DNA from: Treponema sp.
Lineage (GTDB): Bacteria; Spirochaetota; Spirochaetia; Treponematales; Breznakiellaceae
Direction: 5' to 3'
DNA length: 34,485 nt
Assembly: GCA_031257675.1 (NCBI GenBank)
Contig: JAIROG010000010.1
Location: 1-34,485 of the forward strand
Shown: piece after piece, positions 27,229-34,485 of the stretch
Layout of the letters: each line of letters opens with the position of its first letter
How positions within the stretch are numbered: position 1 is the stretch's first letter
Notes under the pieces: model-generated
Database searches by the model: none
Seen by the model: the letters and a program-made list of their open reading frames with translations, nothing else
Told to the model about the DNA's origin: nothing
Translations under genes and position numbers: made by a program

Positions 27229-27231
27229 CAA
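27203..27231 (-). promoter_or_regulatory. Strong promoter of the Ig-repeat/malic enzyme operon
   Basis: On the minus strand: TTGAAA (27231-27226), a 17-base spacer, then a perfect TATAAT (27208-27203). The leader to the ATG at 27106 is about 90 bases. The rest of 27107-27515 is AT-rich divergent spacer with no gene seen. Confidence 0.75.
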
Positions 27232-27515
27232 AACTGGCTGGCGCAATCCTTCGGCGCTGAACCGGAGAATTATGAAAAGCCCCGCCCTCCCGATCACTGC
27301 CGCCATTTGTATGAATAGCCATATTGTAACTATACGCCCTCAATAACGCTTTTGTCAATAGAAATGTAAAAAAATAACTTTCGACAACCAGTCTTTCTCC
27401 GCTTCCGCGTGTAACGGATCGCCTATGACAGACGTAATATAAAATTATCACACATGAATCAAAACAGCGTCCGAACCCTTTTTATCATATAGATTATTAC
27501 AAGGGGTCTGGTTTC

Positions 27516-28340
27516 ATGGAAGAGTTGAGCTTTTACATGCGCCTTTACAGGCAGGGAACGTTGGCAAAGAAAGATCTGGAAGCGATTGTTTTTCAATTTG
27601 TACTTAAAAATCCTCACCGCTTTTACCTGGCGGGACTGGGGAAAGAGCGTTGCGTTGATTATTTGTGCTGGCTGTATCCCAGGTTAAGCGCGGCGATTGA
27701 CGCTTACAAGGACACCGGCTCTTCTTTTGAAGCGTACCTCGCGTCGTTGCTTTTCTGGTCAGCGCATGAATTTTTTTCCAGTGAAAGGGAACATGCCGTT
27801 ACCGAGCGAGCTTGCTGGGAGGCGCGGGCTGGAGAAATTGTCTGTGAGGAGGAGCCAGAGTATTTGGCGGAAAAAGCGCGTCCATTCAGCAATAAAACCG
27901 GAAAGAAACTCAAGGCGAATGAAATTATGGTTTTATTGCTGAAATCATACTTTTTTGTATCGGAAGATTTTTTGGAACGCATAGCGCCTATTGCGGGTGT
28001 AAAGGCGGAGAAACTGATGATGATGATCGAAGATCTCAAGAAGAAACGGGAGCGGCACGATGAGGGCATACGCATGTTGAAAATAAGGATACATAGCCAG
28101 TACTACCGGTGCGTCACGTTTGAAGAACGCCTGCGGCTGCTGGACGATGACTCTCCCAATTACGAAAAAACGAAGGCTCTGCTGGAACGCGGGAGGAAGC
28201 GCCTCGCAAATATGAAAAAACGGCTGGCGGGATTGCGGGTTGATGCAAGCAACCGTCAGGTGGCGGAGATACTTTGCATTCCCAAAGGAACGGTGGACAG
28301 CATACTGTATGCGATAAAAAAGAAATTCGGCGTTACATAA
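27516..28340 (+). CDS. Sigma-factor-like protein of unknown role
   Basis: 274 residues, helical and charged. Residues about 42-92 (KERCVDYLCWLYPRLSAAIDAYKDTGSSFEAYLASLLFWSAHEFF) have the pattern of sigma-70 region 2, including a Y-x-x-x-G-S-F-x-x-Y-L stretch. The last 32 residues contain a region-4-like helix-turn-helix (SNRQVAEILCIPKGTVDSILYAIKKKF). The middle is variable, with a Lys/Glu/Met-rich helix (LMMMIEDLKKKRERHDEGIRM). I do not recognise a named family; it could be a divergent alternative sigma factor or another HTH regulator. AAGGGG lies nine bases before the ATG. It is transcribed alone, away from the Ig-repeat operon, and ends at a strong hairpin. Confidence 0.6.
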   Translation: MEELSFYMRLYRQGTLAKKDLEAIVFQFVLKNPHRFYLAGLGKERCVDYLCWLYPRLSAAIDAYKDTGSSFEAYLASLLFWSAHEFFSSEREHAVTERACWEARAGEIVCEEEPEYLAEKARPFSNKTGKKLKANEIMVLLLKSYFFVSEDFLERIAPIAGVKAEKLMMMIEDLKKKRERHDEGIRMLKIRIHSQYYRCVTFEERLRLLDDDSPNYEKTKALLERGRKRLANMKKRLAGLRVDASNRQVAEILCIPKGTVDSILYAIKKKFGVT

Positions 28341-28394
28341 TGGCGTTTTCACACCCTCTTCGCCGGGCTATGCATTACGCGAACTTTAGTCCGA

Positions 28395-28434
28395 CGCATT
28401 TTTGCAGCCTTTAGGCTGCAAAAATGCGGTTTTT
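28395..28434 (+). terminator. Rho-independent terminator after the sigma-like gene
   Basis: A perfect 15-bp stem (CGCATTTTTGCAGCC with its complement at 28414-28428), a TTTA loop, then GTTTTT. It lies 54 bases after the stop of the sigma-like gene and could work in both directions. Confidence 0.75.
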
Positions 28435-28440
28435 AAGGCG

Positions 28441-28474
28441 GTCTGTCCATAATGCGCCTTCATTATGGACAGAC
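28441..28474. repeat. Perfect 14-bp hairpin
   Basis: GTCTGTCCATAATG and its exact complement around a six-base loop, starting six bases after the first terminator. An AT-rich tail follows but no clean T run. Confidence 0.8.
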
Positions 28475-28494
28475 TCTATTTTATAGAAAGAATA

Positions 28495-28545
28495 GCGGAT
28501 TTGACGAATTTCTTGCGGAAATTCGTCAAATCCGCCGTTTTTTTT
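28495..28545 (+). terminator. Very strong terminator hairpin, 18-bp stem plus T8
   Basis: A perfect 18-bp stem (28495-28512 with 28518-28535), a five-base TTGCG loop, then CG and eight T. This is a textbook rho-independent terminator on the plus strand, but it is the second terminator-like element with no gene between them. Confidence 0.8.
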
Positions 28546-28553
28546 AGCGGAAC

Positions 28554-28581
28554 TTGTTCAATAACTGAAGTTATTGAACAA
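28554..28581. repeat. Perfect 12-bp hairpin
   Basis: TTGTTCAATAAC and GTTATTGAACAA around TGAA, ending 16 bases before the cmk -35 box. Its place next to the promoter makes an operator possible. Confidence 0.75.
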
Positions 28582-28597
28582 CTCCAGTAAAGAAACG

Positions 28598-28626
28598 TTG
28601 AAAACAAAACGGATTGGCATTATAAT
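28598..28626 (+). promoter_or_regulatory. Near-consensus promoter of the cytidylate-kinase-like gene
   Basis: TTGAAA, a 17-base spacer, then a perfect TATAAT at 28621-28626. The leader to the ATG at 28692 would be about 58 bases. Confidence 0.8.
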
Positions 28627-28691
28627 AGAGACGATCTGGAACGTTGGCTGTTCCGGAATGCGCCTTTATTAACGATATAAAAGGAGGACGT

Positions 28692-29228
28692 ATGACGCAT
28701 GAAGCCCTCCGCATAGCGGTTTCAGGAAAAAGCGGGTGCGGGAATACCACGGTAAGCCGCATGGTGGCAGAGAAGCTGGGGTTGAGGTTTATTAACTTCA
28801 CCTTCCGTTCCCTTGCGCAGGAAAAAAATCTTGGGTTGCACGAAGCGCTTGCCCTTGCCTCGAAAGACGACTGGTGGGACAAAGAAGTGGATCGCCGCCA
28901 AGTGAACCTCGCCCGCGAGGAGGGCGGCTGCGTAATCGGTTCGCGTCTCGCCATCTGGATGTTGCCGGAAGCCGATTTGAAGGTGTACCTCTACGCCGGA
29001 CTTGAGACCAGGACGCAACGCATTGTCATGCGGGAAGGCGGCGTTTTTGAGGAGACCGCCGCGTTTACGGCGGAACGGGACCGGCAAGATCGGGAACGGT
29101 ACCTGCGGCTTTACGGCATAGACAATGACGATTATGCGTTTGCCGATCTTGTCATTGACGTTACGTCTCTAACGCCGGAAGAAATAGCCGACTGTATTGT
29201 CAAGCGGGCGGCGCCCGGCGCCACATAG
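28692..29228 (+). CDS. Cytidylate-kinase-like protein (Cytidylate_kin2 type)
   Basis: 178 residues of the P-loop kinase family related to archaeal-type CMP kinases, which phosphorylate CMP/dCMP. The loop at 12-20 reads GKSGCGNTT, where the canonical lysine before Thr is Asn; archaeal CMP kinases also lack it. Other features are the NMP-site region (FINFTFRSLAQEKNLG), CVIGSRLAIWMLPEADLKVYLYA with the GSRLA motif, and the lid EERDRQDRERYLRLYGID-like stretch. I chose the ATG at 28692 because a perfect AAGGAGG lies four bases upstream; an ATG at 28644 in the same frame lacks this. A consensus promoter serves it. Confidence 0.82.
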   Translation: MTHEALRIAVSGKSGCGNTTVSRMVAEKLGLRFINFTFRSLAQEKNLGLHEALALASKDDWWDKEVDRRQVNLAREEGGCVIGSRLAIWMLPEADLKVYLYAGLETRTQRIVMREGGVFEETAAFTAERDRQDRERYLRLYGIDNDDYAFADLVIDVTSLTPEEIADCIVKRAAPGAT

Positions 29229-29320
29229 GGAGAAAAGCATGGATAAGCCGCTTGCAAGATATGTTTTTGTTCGATGATGAGATGTCCACAATCTCCCTCA
29301 AGATAATTTTTAACAAAGCG

Positions 29321-29802
29321 TCAAGCATATTTAAAAAACGGTCGTTTAGCGCGGTGAGGTTCATTCACAGTTTTGAACGGCTCCAAACATGGTTCGTTTT
29401 TCAACAGTTTTGGTATGGACAAGAGGCGCATGCCGTCCTTGAAGGGTAGACTGACCGTCCCTTCAAACGCCGGCTTCCCGCCGCTGAACTCAATGCGATC
29501 CTGTGATGACTGCCGCTTACGGCAAAGCGGTCCCTGTCCCCGCTGAAAAAAGCGAGAGGGTACTCCTTGTCAACGGACACCATGATCATATCCGGCGCGG
29601 TCAAGGATTCCGTATCGTGGTTGTCTACGAGCAGAGTATGCCCGCGAAAGGACACAAAAAGGAACGCTCCCAGAGCTATGTATATGGCGGCCAAAACAAT
29701 GCGTATCGTGGTTTTTTTCGCCGTTCCTTGCGCGCTTTTCTTGCCTTCATCCCTCCTCTGAGGTCTTGCCGGGACAATTCGGCGTTGGCCCGCTTGCGCC
29801 AC
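29321..29802 (-). pseudogene. Frameshifted DUF6672-like membrane protein gene
   Basis: The first frame encodes a membrane helix and the start of a domain (TTIRIVLAAIYIALGAFLFV, then SFRGHTLLVDNHDT and KEYPLAFFSGDRDRFAVSGSHHR). Near 29490-29500 the sense passes to another frame (IEFSGGKPAFEGTVSLPFKDG, then MRLLSIPKLLKNEPC) ending at TGA 29321. This resembles DUF6672-type proteins, small one-helix proteins found behind simple-sugar ABC permeases in treponemes, and here it does follow such a permease. The exact start is unclear (29802 or further in, near 29750). One indel separates the two halves; a sequencing error is possible, but the neighbour is decayed too. Confidence 0.6.
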
Positions 29803-30440
29803 GCGTGAAGAACAAGGGCGAGCGCGATAACCCCGTAACTGAACGCGTCGCGGAAGTATTCGCCTATCATGGCCGAATCAAGATGATCTGTCCAAGTCTT
29901 GCCAGAATGGTTGAAATCACAATCGCTATGATGCGCGTCCGGTCAACCGGAATGCCGGCGGCGTGAGCCACGGCTTGGTCTTGCCCAACAGCTCGCACAT
30001 CCTGCCCAAGTTTGGCGCGCCTGAACCAGATGATGAAAAGGCGCAAGAGACCGATAATCAGGAAATTGGCTATGGGCAATGAGATCATGCCGATACGCGG
30101 TTGCAGCAGGTGATCCGGCGATTGGCGCGCTGAATCCAGAGTCAGCGTGTTTCTGACGCCGTAGCCCCGTCTCAACGTAATGTTGAGGGAATGAACCGGA
30201 ACGACGGCTCCCATGAGGTAAAGAACCACAAACTGGTAAAAGCCGTCCATGAAAAACACCAAGATATAGCCCGTTGCCATTTCTCGCCCTCGCGCCTTGT
30301 TGAGGATCTCGCCGGCCAGCCCAGGAGAGACGCTATGGGAACCGCGATAGGCTTGCGAAAATAAGCCCCGGCGCGCCGACGATGTTCCAGTCAACCGCAA
30401 ATACAAGCCCGATCTGCCCGGACTTTGCGTCCAGCGCCAT
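29676..30440 (-). pseudogene. Decayed ABC-transporter permease (simple sugar / BMP type)
   Basis: Pieces of one permease lie in order on the minus strand. Frame one from 30440 reads MALDAKSGQIGLVFAVDWNIVG. A shift near 30330 leads to GLAGEILNKARGREMATGYILVFF, then YQFVVLYLMGAVVP, IIWFRRAKLGQDVRAVGQDQ and AGIPVDRTRIIAIVISTILARLGQ. At about 29880 the frame stops and a last piece (MIGEYFRDAFSYGVIALALVLHAW) follows in another frame. Roughly 70-90 residues that normally sit between those last two pieces are missing, and the N-terminal helices are absent. The parent family is the RbsC/YufP-like permease of simple-sugar or nucleoside ABC importers. No ATPase, partner permease or binding protein is here. 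Confidence 0.8.
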
Positions 30441-30584
30441 AAAAGTCTTTTGAAACCTGTTCTAGTCGTAAAAGGGAGACTCATTATACCTCATGTAATA
30501 AAGAGCCTGCAAGCGGCTTTTCAAACCATCATGGTTGGGAACAGGCGTATTCGTAACAAATACGGGAGAATATTCACAAAATGC

Positions 30585-30611
30585 TTGACAAAATAAGAAA
30601 AAATAGATACT
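30585..30611 (+). promoter_or_regulatory. Promoter candidate for the OB-fold protein gene
   Basis: A perfect TTGACA at 30585-30590 is followed by an A-rich stretch and GATACT at 30606-30611 (15-base spacer, shorter than ideal). The start codon is 120 bases downstream. 30441-30584 shows no gene. Confidence 0.4.
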
Positions 30612-30730
30612 TTTAATACCAAGCTGATTCCATAACGGACGTAACTTTTGGGAAAACAGGCTGGCTTAATGATGAGCTTAACCAGCGTTTCCTTGAAAAA
30701 AAATGCTTTTTAAGGGGGAGGGAATTGTAC

Positions 30731-31081
30731 ATGAAACGAAATGTGGCGCTTATGATAAGCCTGTTGCTGGCAATGGGATTAAGCGTCGAGGCGCAGGAAG
30801 GCTTCACGGGACCCGGTCTGAGTCCGGTAACCGTTGAGGAAGCGAAAAACCTTCGGGATGATGACCCTGTGGTTTTGCAGGGGAAAATCACGCGATTTTT
30901 GGGCGATGAAAAATATTTGTTTTCAGACGACACCGGAACCATCAGGGTTGAAATTGACAACAGGCTATGGAGGGGTTTCTCGGTTGGTGAAAATGATCTG
31001 GTTGAGATTACCGGAGAGATCGATAAAAATTTCACGCGAGTTGAGGTGGAAGCAAGCGGCATAAAAAAAATAGAGAGATGA
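30731..31081 (+). CDS. Exported OB-fold (BOF / YgiW-YdeI type) protein
   Basis: 116 residues. A signal peptide (MKRNVALMISLLLAMGLSVEAQ) is followed by a bacterial OB-fold domain: TVEEAKNLRDDDPVVLQGKI, then FSDDTGTIRVEID and GENDLVEITGEIDKNF match the YgiW/YdeI/NirD family, periplasmic proteins linked to envelope or peroxide stress in enterics. The ligand is unknown. I chose the ATG at 30731; GGGGGAGGG lies about 10 bases upstream. It stands alone between two decayed loci. Confidence 0.85.
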   Translation: MKRNVALMISLLLAMGLSVEAQEGFTGPGLSPVTVEEAKNLRDDDPVVLQGKITRFLGDEKYLFSDDTGTIRVEIDNRLWRGFSVGENDLVEITGEIDKNFTRVEVEASGIKKIER

Positions 31082-31112
31082 GCCTCCACCGAATGGCTGT
31101 GTGAGGCGAGCG

Positions 31113-31138
31113 GCGCCCCGCTCTAAGGAGAGGGGCGC
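31113..31138. terminator. GC hairpin after the OB-fold gene
   Basis: GCGCCCC-G-CTCT pairs with AGAGGGGCGC around AAGG, with one bulged base. It sits 31 bases after the stop, between convergent loci. No clean T run follows, so it is a probable but unproven terminator. Confidence 0.45.
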
Positions 31139-31177
31139 ATCGCTTATTGTTTGTTGAACTTACAAGAGTAATACTTT

Positions 31178-31970
31178 TCAGGCGCTTTCTGGGGCCGGTG
31201 GCGGGGAGACGCCCCGTACCGAAAACATAGCGTCCATGTAAATAAGAATCTGGTTTCTTGCGCGTACGCCGGTGTTGGCGTCCACATAGAAGCCGCCGTT
31301 CCACTTTGCGCCGCCGGTGAATTCGCCAAACGCCGCGTACATGCCGGCGGAGTTGGTGGGGGAAGCCGTTCCGTCAAGGATGCGCTTCGCATATTCGCCG
31401 ATCCCGGCGCTTGCCGGAAGCCGTATGAGAAAGCCCATGCGTCGAATTTGCCGGATCCGCCCTTTGAGACAACGGCGTCTTCAACTTTCTTGGGGATAGC
31501 CGGGAAATCGTCCGCTTCAACGGAAAGATCAACGTCTTCGCCCCTGACTTCGTACCCCTGCATGCGCTCCTTCAATTCGTTCATTTTGAGTTTGAGCGCG
31601 CCTATTTTTTCGTCAATGTATTTGTACGCTTCGTCAAGAGCCTCGCACGCAAGGTCTTTGCCGTCCAGCCACCGGAGCGGCTCCGCCTCCTCAAGAACGC
31701 CGCTTCGTTTCACCAGACTTCTTTTCAACAGGCTGCCCCATTTCGCGCGCGCACATAGTCCGCCCTCCGGCCGCCGCGCTCAAAACTCCACTTGTATTTG
31801 GAGAATTTGTTGAAATCTCTCAGCCCTATCCTCTCAAGGCGCTCGTATGTTTTCCTCACAATCCGGTAGCATCTATTGTGATCCTCCTCCAACTCATTCA
31901 GGGCGGCGTCAACATCCCCCAGCCGCGCCTCAAGGAATCAATGGGTCGCGCCTCCTCCCCGCAATCGCAT
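31178..31970 (-). pseudogene. Broken gene of unknown family behind the histidine kinase
   Basis: An ATG at 31970 lies one base after the kinase stop. Its frame meets TGA at 31940-31938, then continues as EARLGDVDAALNELEEDHNR, a basic part (RLERIGLRDFNKFSKYKWSF), and RGGRRADYVRAR. A frameshift at a CGCGCG run near 31742 moves to GSLLKRSLVKRSGVLEEAEP, a helical segment with coiled-coil character (KYIDEKIGALKLKMNELKERM) and GEDVDLSVEADDFPAIPKKV. A second shift near 31415 leads to RLPASAGIGEYAKRILDG, then MYAAFGEFTGGAKWNGGFYVD, ending at 31178. One stop and two shifts make it a pseudogene. I do not recognise the product. Confidence 0.6.
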
Positions 31971-31971
31971 T

Positions 31972-34485
31972 TCACAACAACAGCCCCTCCAGCGCCTTGA
32001 GAGCCTCTTTGAAGTCCGACACCAGAATGAAGTCGCTTATTTCGCCGAGTTTTTCTTTTACCTTGACGCTAAATTGTTTTTCGTTGAGCGTCTCAAACAA
32101 TGAGTCAATAGTGTGTATATCTTCATTTTCAAGCGCCGTCTTCAGGCTCAGAAAATCGCGCCTGTCTTCGGCTCCAACCTCCTGATTTTCCGCCCCGCCC
32201 TCAGAATCCTCCCCCTTGGGCAAGACCCGCTCTATGCGTTCAATAATAACCGCGAGACTGTTGCAAAGCAAACCGAGATTCTGTTTGATGAATTCAACGG
32301 ACGCGGACCTTCCGGCCATTTCCAGCCTCATCGCCTCTTCGGAAAGGCTCTTCGCGCCTACGCTCGCGGACGCGCTCTTCAAGGCGTGCACCTGCGTGGT
32401 GAAAATCGAAAGTATGTGCGGATCGGGGGAACTCATATGAATGGTCTGTAGAAAGGAGCAGAGCGTGCCGTACCGCTCCTTGCTGTCTTTGACATACACA
32501 GAGAGGATGTCAAGGTAGCTTTCCACAGAGCCGTTCGCCATCTTCAGCCCCTCCTCAATGTCAACGCCTTCGATTGCGAAATCCACAACGCTTTTCATCT
32601 TTTTATGCATATGGAAGGCCTGCGGCTTCTGACGCTTGGATTTAGGTATCCATTTGAGCAGGACGGCGTCCAGCTTCGACGTATCTATCGGTTTTGAAAG
32701 GTAATCGTCAAACCCTTCGGACATGAACATTTCCCTCATCCCGACAACGGCGTTTGCTGTGAGCACGACAACCGGCAGGGTCTGATATTTTTCGCCTTTT
32801 TCCCTGATCTTGCGCAGAGTCTCTATGCCGTCCATCACAGGCATCATATGATCCATAAAAACAATGTCATATTCGTTCTCATCGATCAGTTTGAGCGCTT
32901 CCATTCCAGACATCGCCGTGTCGATCTTCAACCTATACGGCAGCATCAGCCCTGTGGCGACCCTAAGATTGGTCGGCACGTCGTCGACTATCAGCGCCCG
33001 CGCCGTCGGCGCGCTGAAATGAATCTTCTGCAGCGCATGCTCGGCGAAATCAACTTCTTTCTCAGCGTTCCCATTCAGGACATTCGCCACTGAGATGGCG
33101 TACGCCGGCGTTGTGATGGTCACGCAGTCCGGCGGCATCGACGACGCCTCATTCTGATCGGTCAGAATGCCAACGGTCGCGTTCTGGGCGAACTGAGCCG
33201 TCATCGCGCGGGCGGCCGCGTAGAAATTGGCGTTGATGAACACGAATTTGTACCCCTTCCTTCTCACCGCCGTAGCGAACTCCGCCTCATTCAGCGCAAT
33301 GTCGCATCTCACCCCCAGATCGTTCACCGTGCGGCTGATGGATTCCGCGTATACATTGCGGTTGTCGTACACCAGCACGTCTTTATGGGACGGATCGTCA
33401 ACGACCGCGAACTCCGCGCCGTCCCTTATCTCCTGAACAACGCTGGCGACGAAGGTGCTGCCGGCCCCATACTCGGAATCAACGGTAATGTCCCCGCCCA
33501 TAAGCCTGCACAGACTCCGGGAGATCGCGAGACCCAGCCCCGTCCCTTCCACATTGGTCGGCCTGTCGCTCAGTTGGACAAAATCTCCAAACAGTTTCGC
33601 CATATTCTCTTTCTTTATCCCGATGCCTGTGTCTGAAACCTTAAATTCCAACAGAATGCCGCCTCCTCCCTCCCGCTCTCCGCTTACAAACAGGGAGATG
33701 TATCCTTCCACTGTAAATTTTATGGCGTTTGAGAGCAGGTTCAACAACACTTGCCTCACCCTTGTAATGTCCCCGAACAGGGCTTTCGGCAGCCTGTTGT
33801 CGACATTCACGATAAACAGAATCGGCTTGTCCGCGAGCCTCACTCTGATTATATTGATCACATCATGGATAAGAGACGCAAACGGATACTCCGTGGGGAC
33901 AACTTCAAATTTGCCAGACTCCATCTTGGAGAAATCAAGTATGTCGTTGATTATGGCAAGCAGATTCTCGCTGGATTGCTTTATGGCGATGGCGTCTTCA
34001 TACACGTCATGGCTGACATCCTTCCGCAGAATCAACTCCACCATGCCCAGAATCGCGTTCATCGGCGTACGTATCTCATGGCTCGTGTTCGCCAGAAAAA
34101 GACTCTTCGTTTTCGCGTTCCGCTCGGCTTCAAGCTTCGCCGTCATAATGCCGGTTACGTCATTCATAACCATCATAACACAGCCCGCCGCGTCCATTTT
34201 TCCGTCCTCCGCATAGCGGGTATCCACCAGTTTGAGGGAATAATTGCGGGTCGTATCCCCGGACGCCCCTTCAGCCGGGAGCGTTATGTCCGCGGCGTAG
34301 AACGGCGAGTCCGCCGAAAAGAGCGGCGAGAACAGCCGCTCCGCTTCCGCCGGCAGCGTCTCGCGATCCTTGCCCGAAGAAAGAATATACGCCAAAAGCG
34401 TCTTGTCTTGAGGATTCAGATGATGGCGTTCCAAAAAATCCCGCATGGCGCGGTTATGGTAGCAAAGTTCATGGCTTTCGCCGAA
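31972..34485 (-). CDS. Hybrid sensor histidine kinase with receiver and HPt domains (N-terminus outside window)
   Basis: The frame is open to the window edge, with PAS-like sequence before the first in-window ATG (34446), so the N-terminus is missing. Counting from that ATG: PAS-like remnant 1-100, HisKA with phospho-acceptor H123 (TSHEIRTPMN), HATPase with N-box LLSNAIKF, G1 DTGIGI and G2 GTGLGLAIS (about 200-340), a degenerate receiver without the Asp (355-460), a full receiver with D488/D489, phospho-acceptor D532 (FMDHMMP) and K585 (about 483-600), and an HPt domain with H687 (VHALKSAS). This is a complete His-Asp-His phosphorelay; the final output regulator is not in the window. No membrane segment is visible here. 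Confidence 0.92.
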   Translation of the reverse strand, partial: FGESHELCYHNRAMRDFLERHHLNPQDKTLLAYILSSGKDRETLPAEAERLFSPLFSADSPFYAADITLPAEGASGDTTRNYSLKLVDTRYAEDGKMDAAGCVMMVMNDVTGIMTAKLEAERNAKTKSLFLANTSHEIRTPMNAILGMVELILRKDVSHDVYEDAIAIKQSSENLLAIINDILDFSKMESGKFEVVPTEYPFASLIHDVINIIRVRLADKPILFIVNVDNRLPKALFGDITRVRQVLLNLLSNAIKFTVEGYISLFVSGEREGGGGILLEFKVSDTGIGIKKENMAKLFGDFVQLSDRPTNVEGTGLGLAISRSLCRLMGGDITVDSEYGAGSTFVASVVQEIRDGAEFAVVDDPSHKDVLVYDNRNVYAESISRTVNDLGVRCDIALNEAEFATAVRRKGYKFVFINANFYAAARAMTAQFAQNATVGILTDQNEASSMPPDCVTITTPAYAISVANVLNGNAEKEVDFAEHALQKIHFSAPTARALIVDDVPTNLRVATGLMLPYRLKIDTAMSGMEALKLIDENEYDIVFMDHMMPVMDGIETLRKIREKGEKYQTLPVVVLTANAVVGMREMFMSEGFDDYLSKPIDTSKLDAVLLKWIPKSKRQKPQAFHMHKKMKSVVDFAIEGVDIEEGLKMANGSVESYLDILSVYVKDSKERYGTLCSFLQTIHMSSPDPHILSIFTTQVHALKSASASVGAKSLSEEAMRLEMAGRSASVEFIKQNLGLLCNSLAVIIERIERVLPKGEDSEGGAENQEVGAEDRRDFLSLKTALENEDIHTIDSLFETLNEKQFSVKVKEKLGEISDFILVSDFKEALKALEGLLL

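Noticed and set aside
28395-28581. CRISPR array
   Set aside because: The four palindromes differ in sequence; no repeated unit with regular spacers and no cas genes are present.
29252-29449. 65-codon plus-strand ORF after cmk
   Set aside because: Overlaps the antisense DUF6672-like remnant, which has recognisable sequence; no ribosome binding site.

Overview
The window looks like chromosome from a spirochaete, most likely a host- or gut-associated Treponemataceae member. Supporting signs are treponeme-type lineage genes (an RsbRD-like protein, remnants of a simple-sugar ABC permease followed by a DUF6672-like membrane protein, an Rpn-nuclease tail), lipoproteins with relaxed lipoboxes, a giant Ig-repeat surface protein and a large hybrid histidine kinase. 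The taxonomic call is inference; no rRNA or tRNA gene is visible. Base composition is near 50% GC and the code is standard, because TGG is used for Trp and TGA ends many intact genes.

Layout. 1-1312 is gene-poor: a broken minus-strand ORF, palindrome-rich GC DNA, a run of 15 G and a second decayed minus-strand gene. 1313-2615 holds yggS (PLP homeostasis) and an NlpC/P60 lipoprotein. 2672-3055 is the tail of an Rpn-type nuclease gene with an in-frame 9-bp triplication. 3101-10061 is an RsbRD-like gene followed by a complete F-type ATP synthase operon in the order a-c-b-delta-alpha-gamma-beta-epsilon. 10138-14950 holds ptsI, der, a MerR-type regulator and mtaB, all overlapping or closely spaced. 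The genes then switch to the minus strand: a trypsin-like lipoprotein protease, a HAD phosphatase and a TrpR-like regulator form one operon (17797 to 15002). A second operon (27106 to 18323) joins the 1886-residue Ig-repeat protein to malic enzyme, an MscS channel and the fumarase alpha subunit.

From 27516 to 31081 the plus strand carries a sigma-factor-like protein of unknown role, a block of four perfect hairpins, a cytidylate-kinase-like gene with a consensus promoter and a small OB-fold exported protein. Between these, on the minus strand, lie a decayed ABC permease and a frameshifted DUF6672-like gene. The right end has a frameshifted gene of unknown family and a hybrid histidine kinase that runs off the window.

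How it fits together. Malic enzyme plus fumarase alpha suggests fumarate-to-malate-to-pyruvate flux, but the fumarase beta subunit is not here. Most intact operons are housekeeping (energy, tRNA modification, ribosome assembly, cofactors), while at least five separate loci are visibly decaying, which fits ongoing gene loss. Three operon-heading genes have a promoter -10 box only 6-9 bases before the ATG and no Shine-Dalgarno, which suggests leaderless mRNAs.
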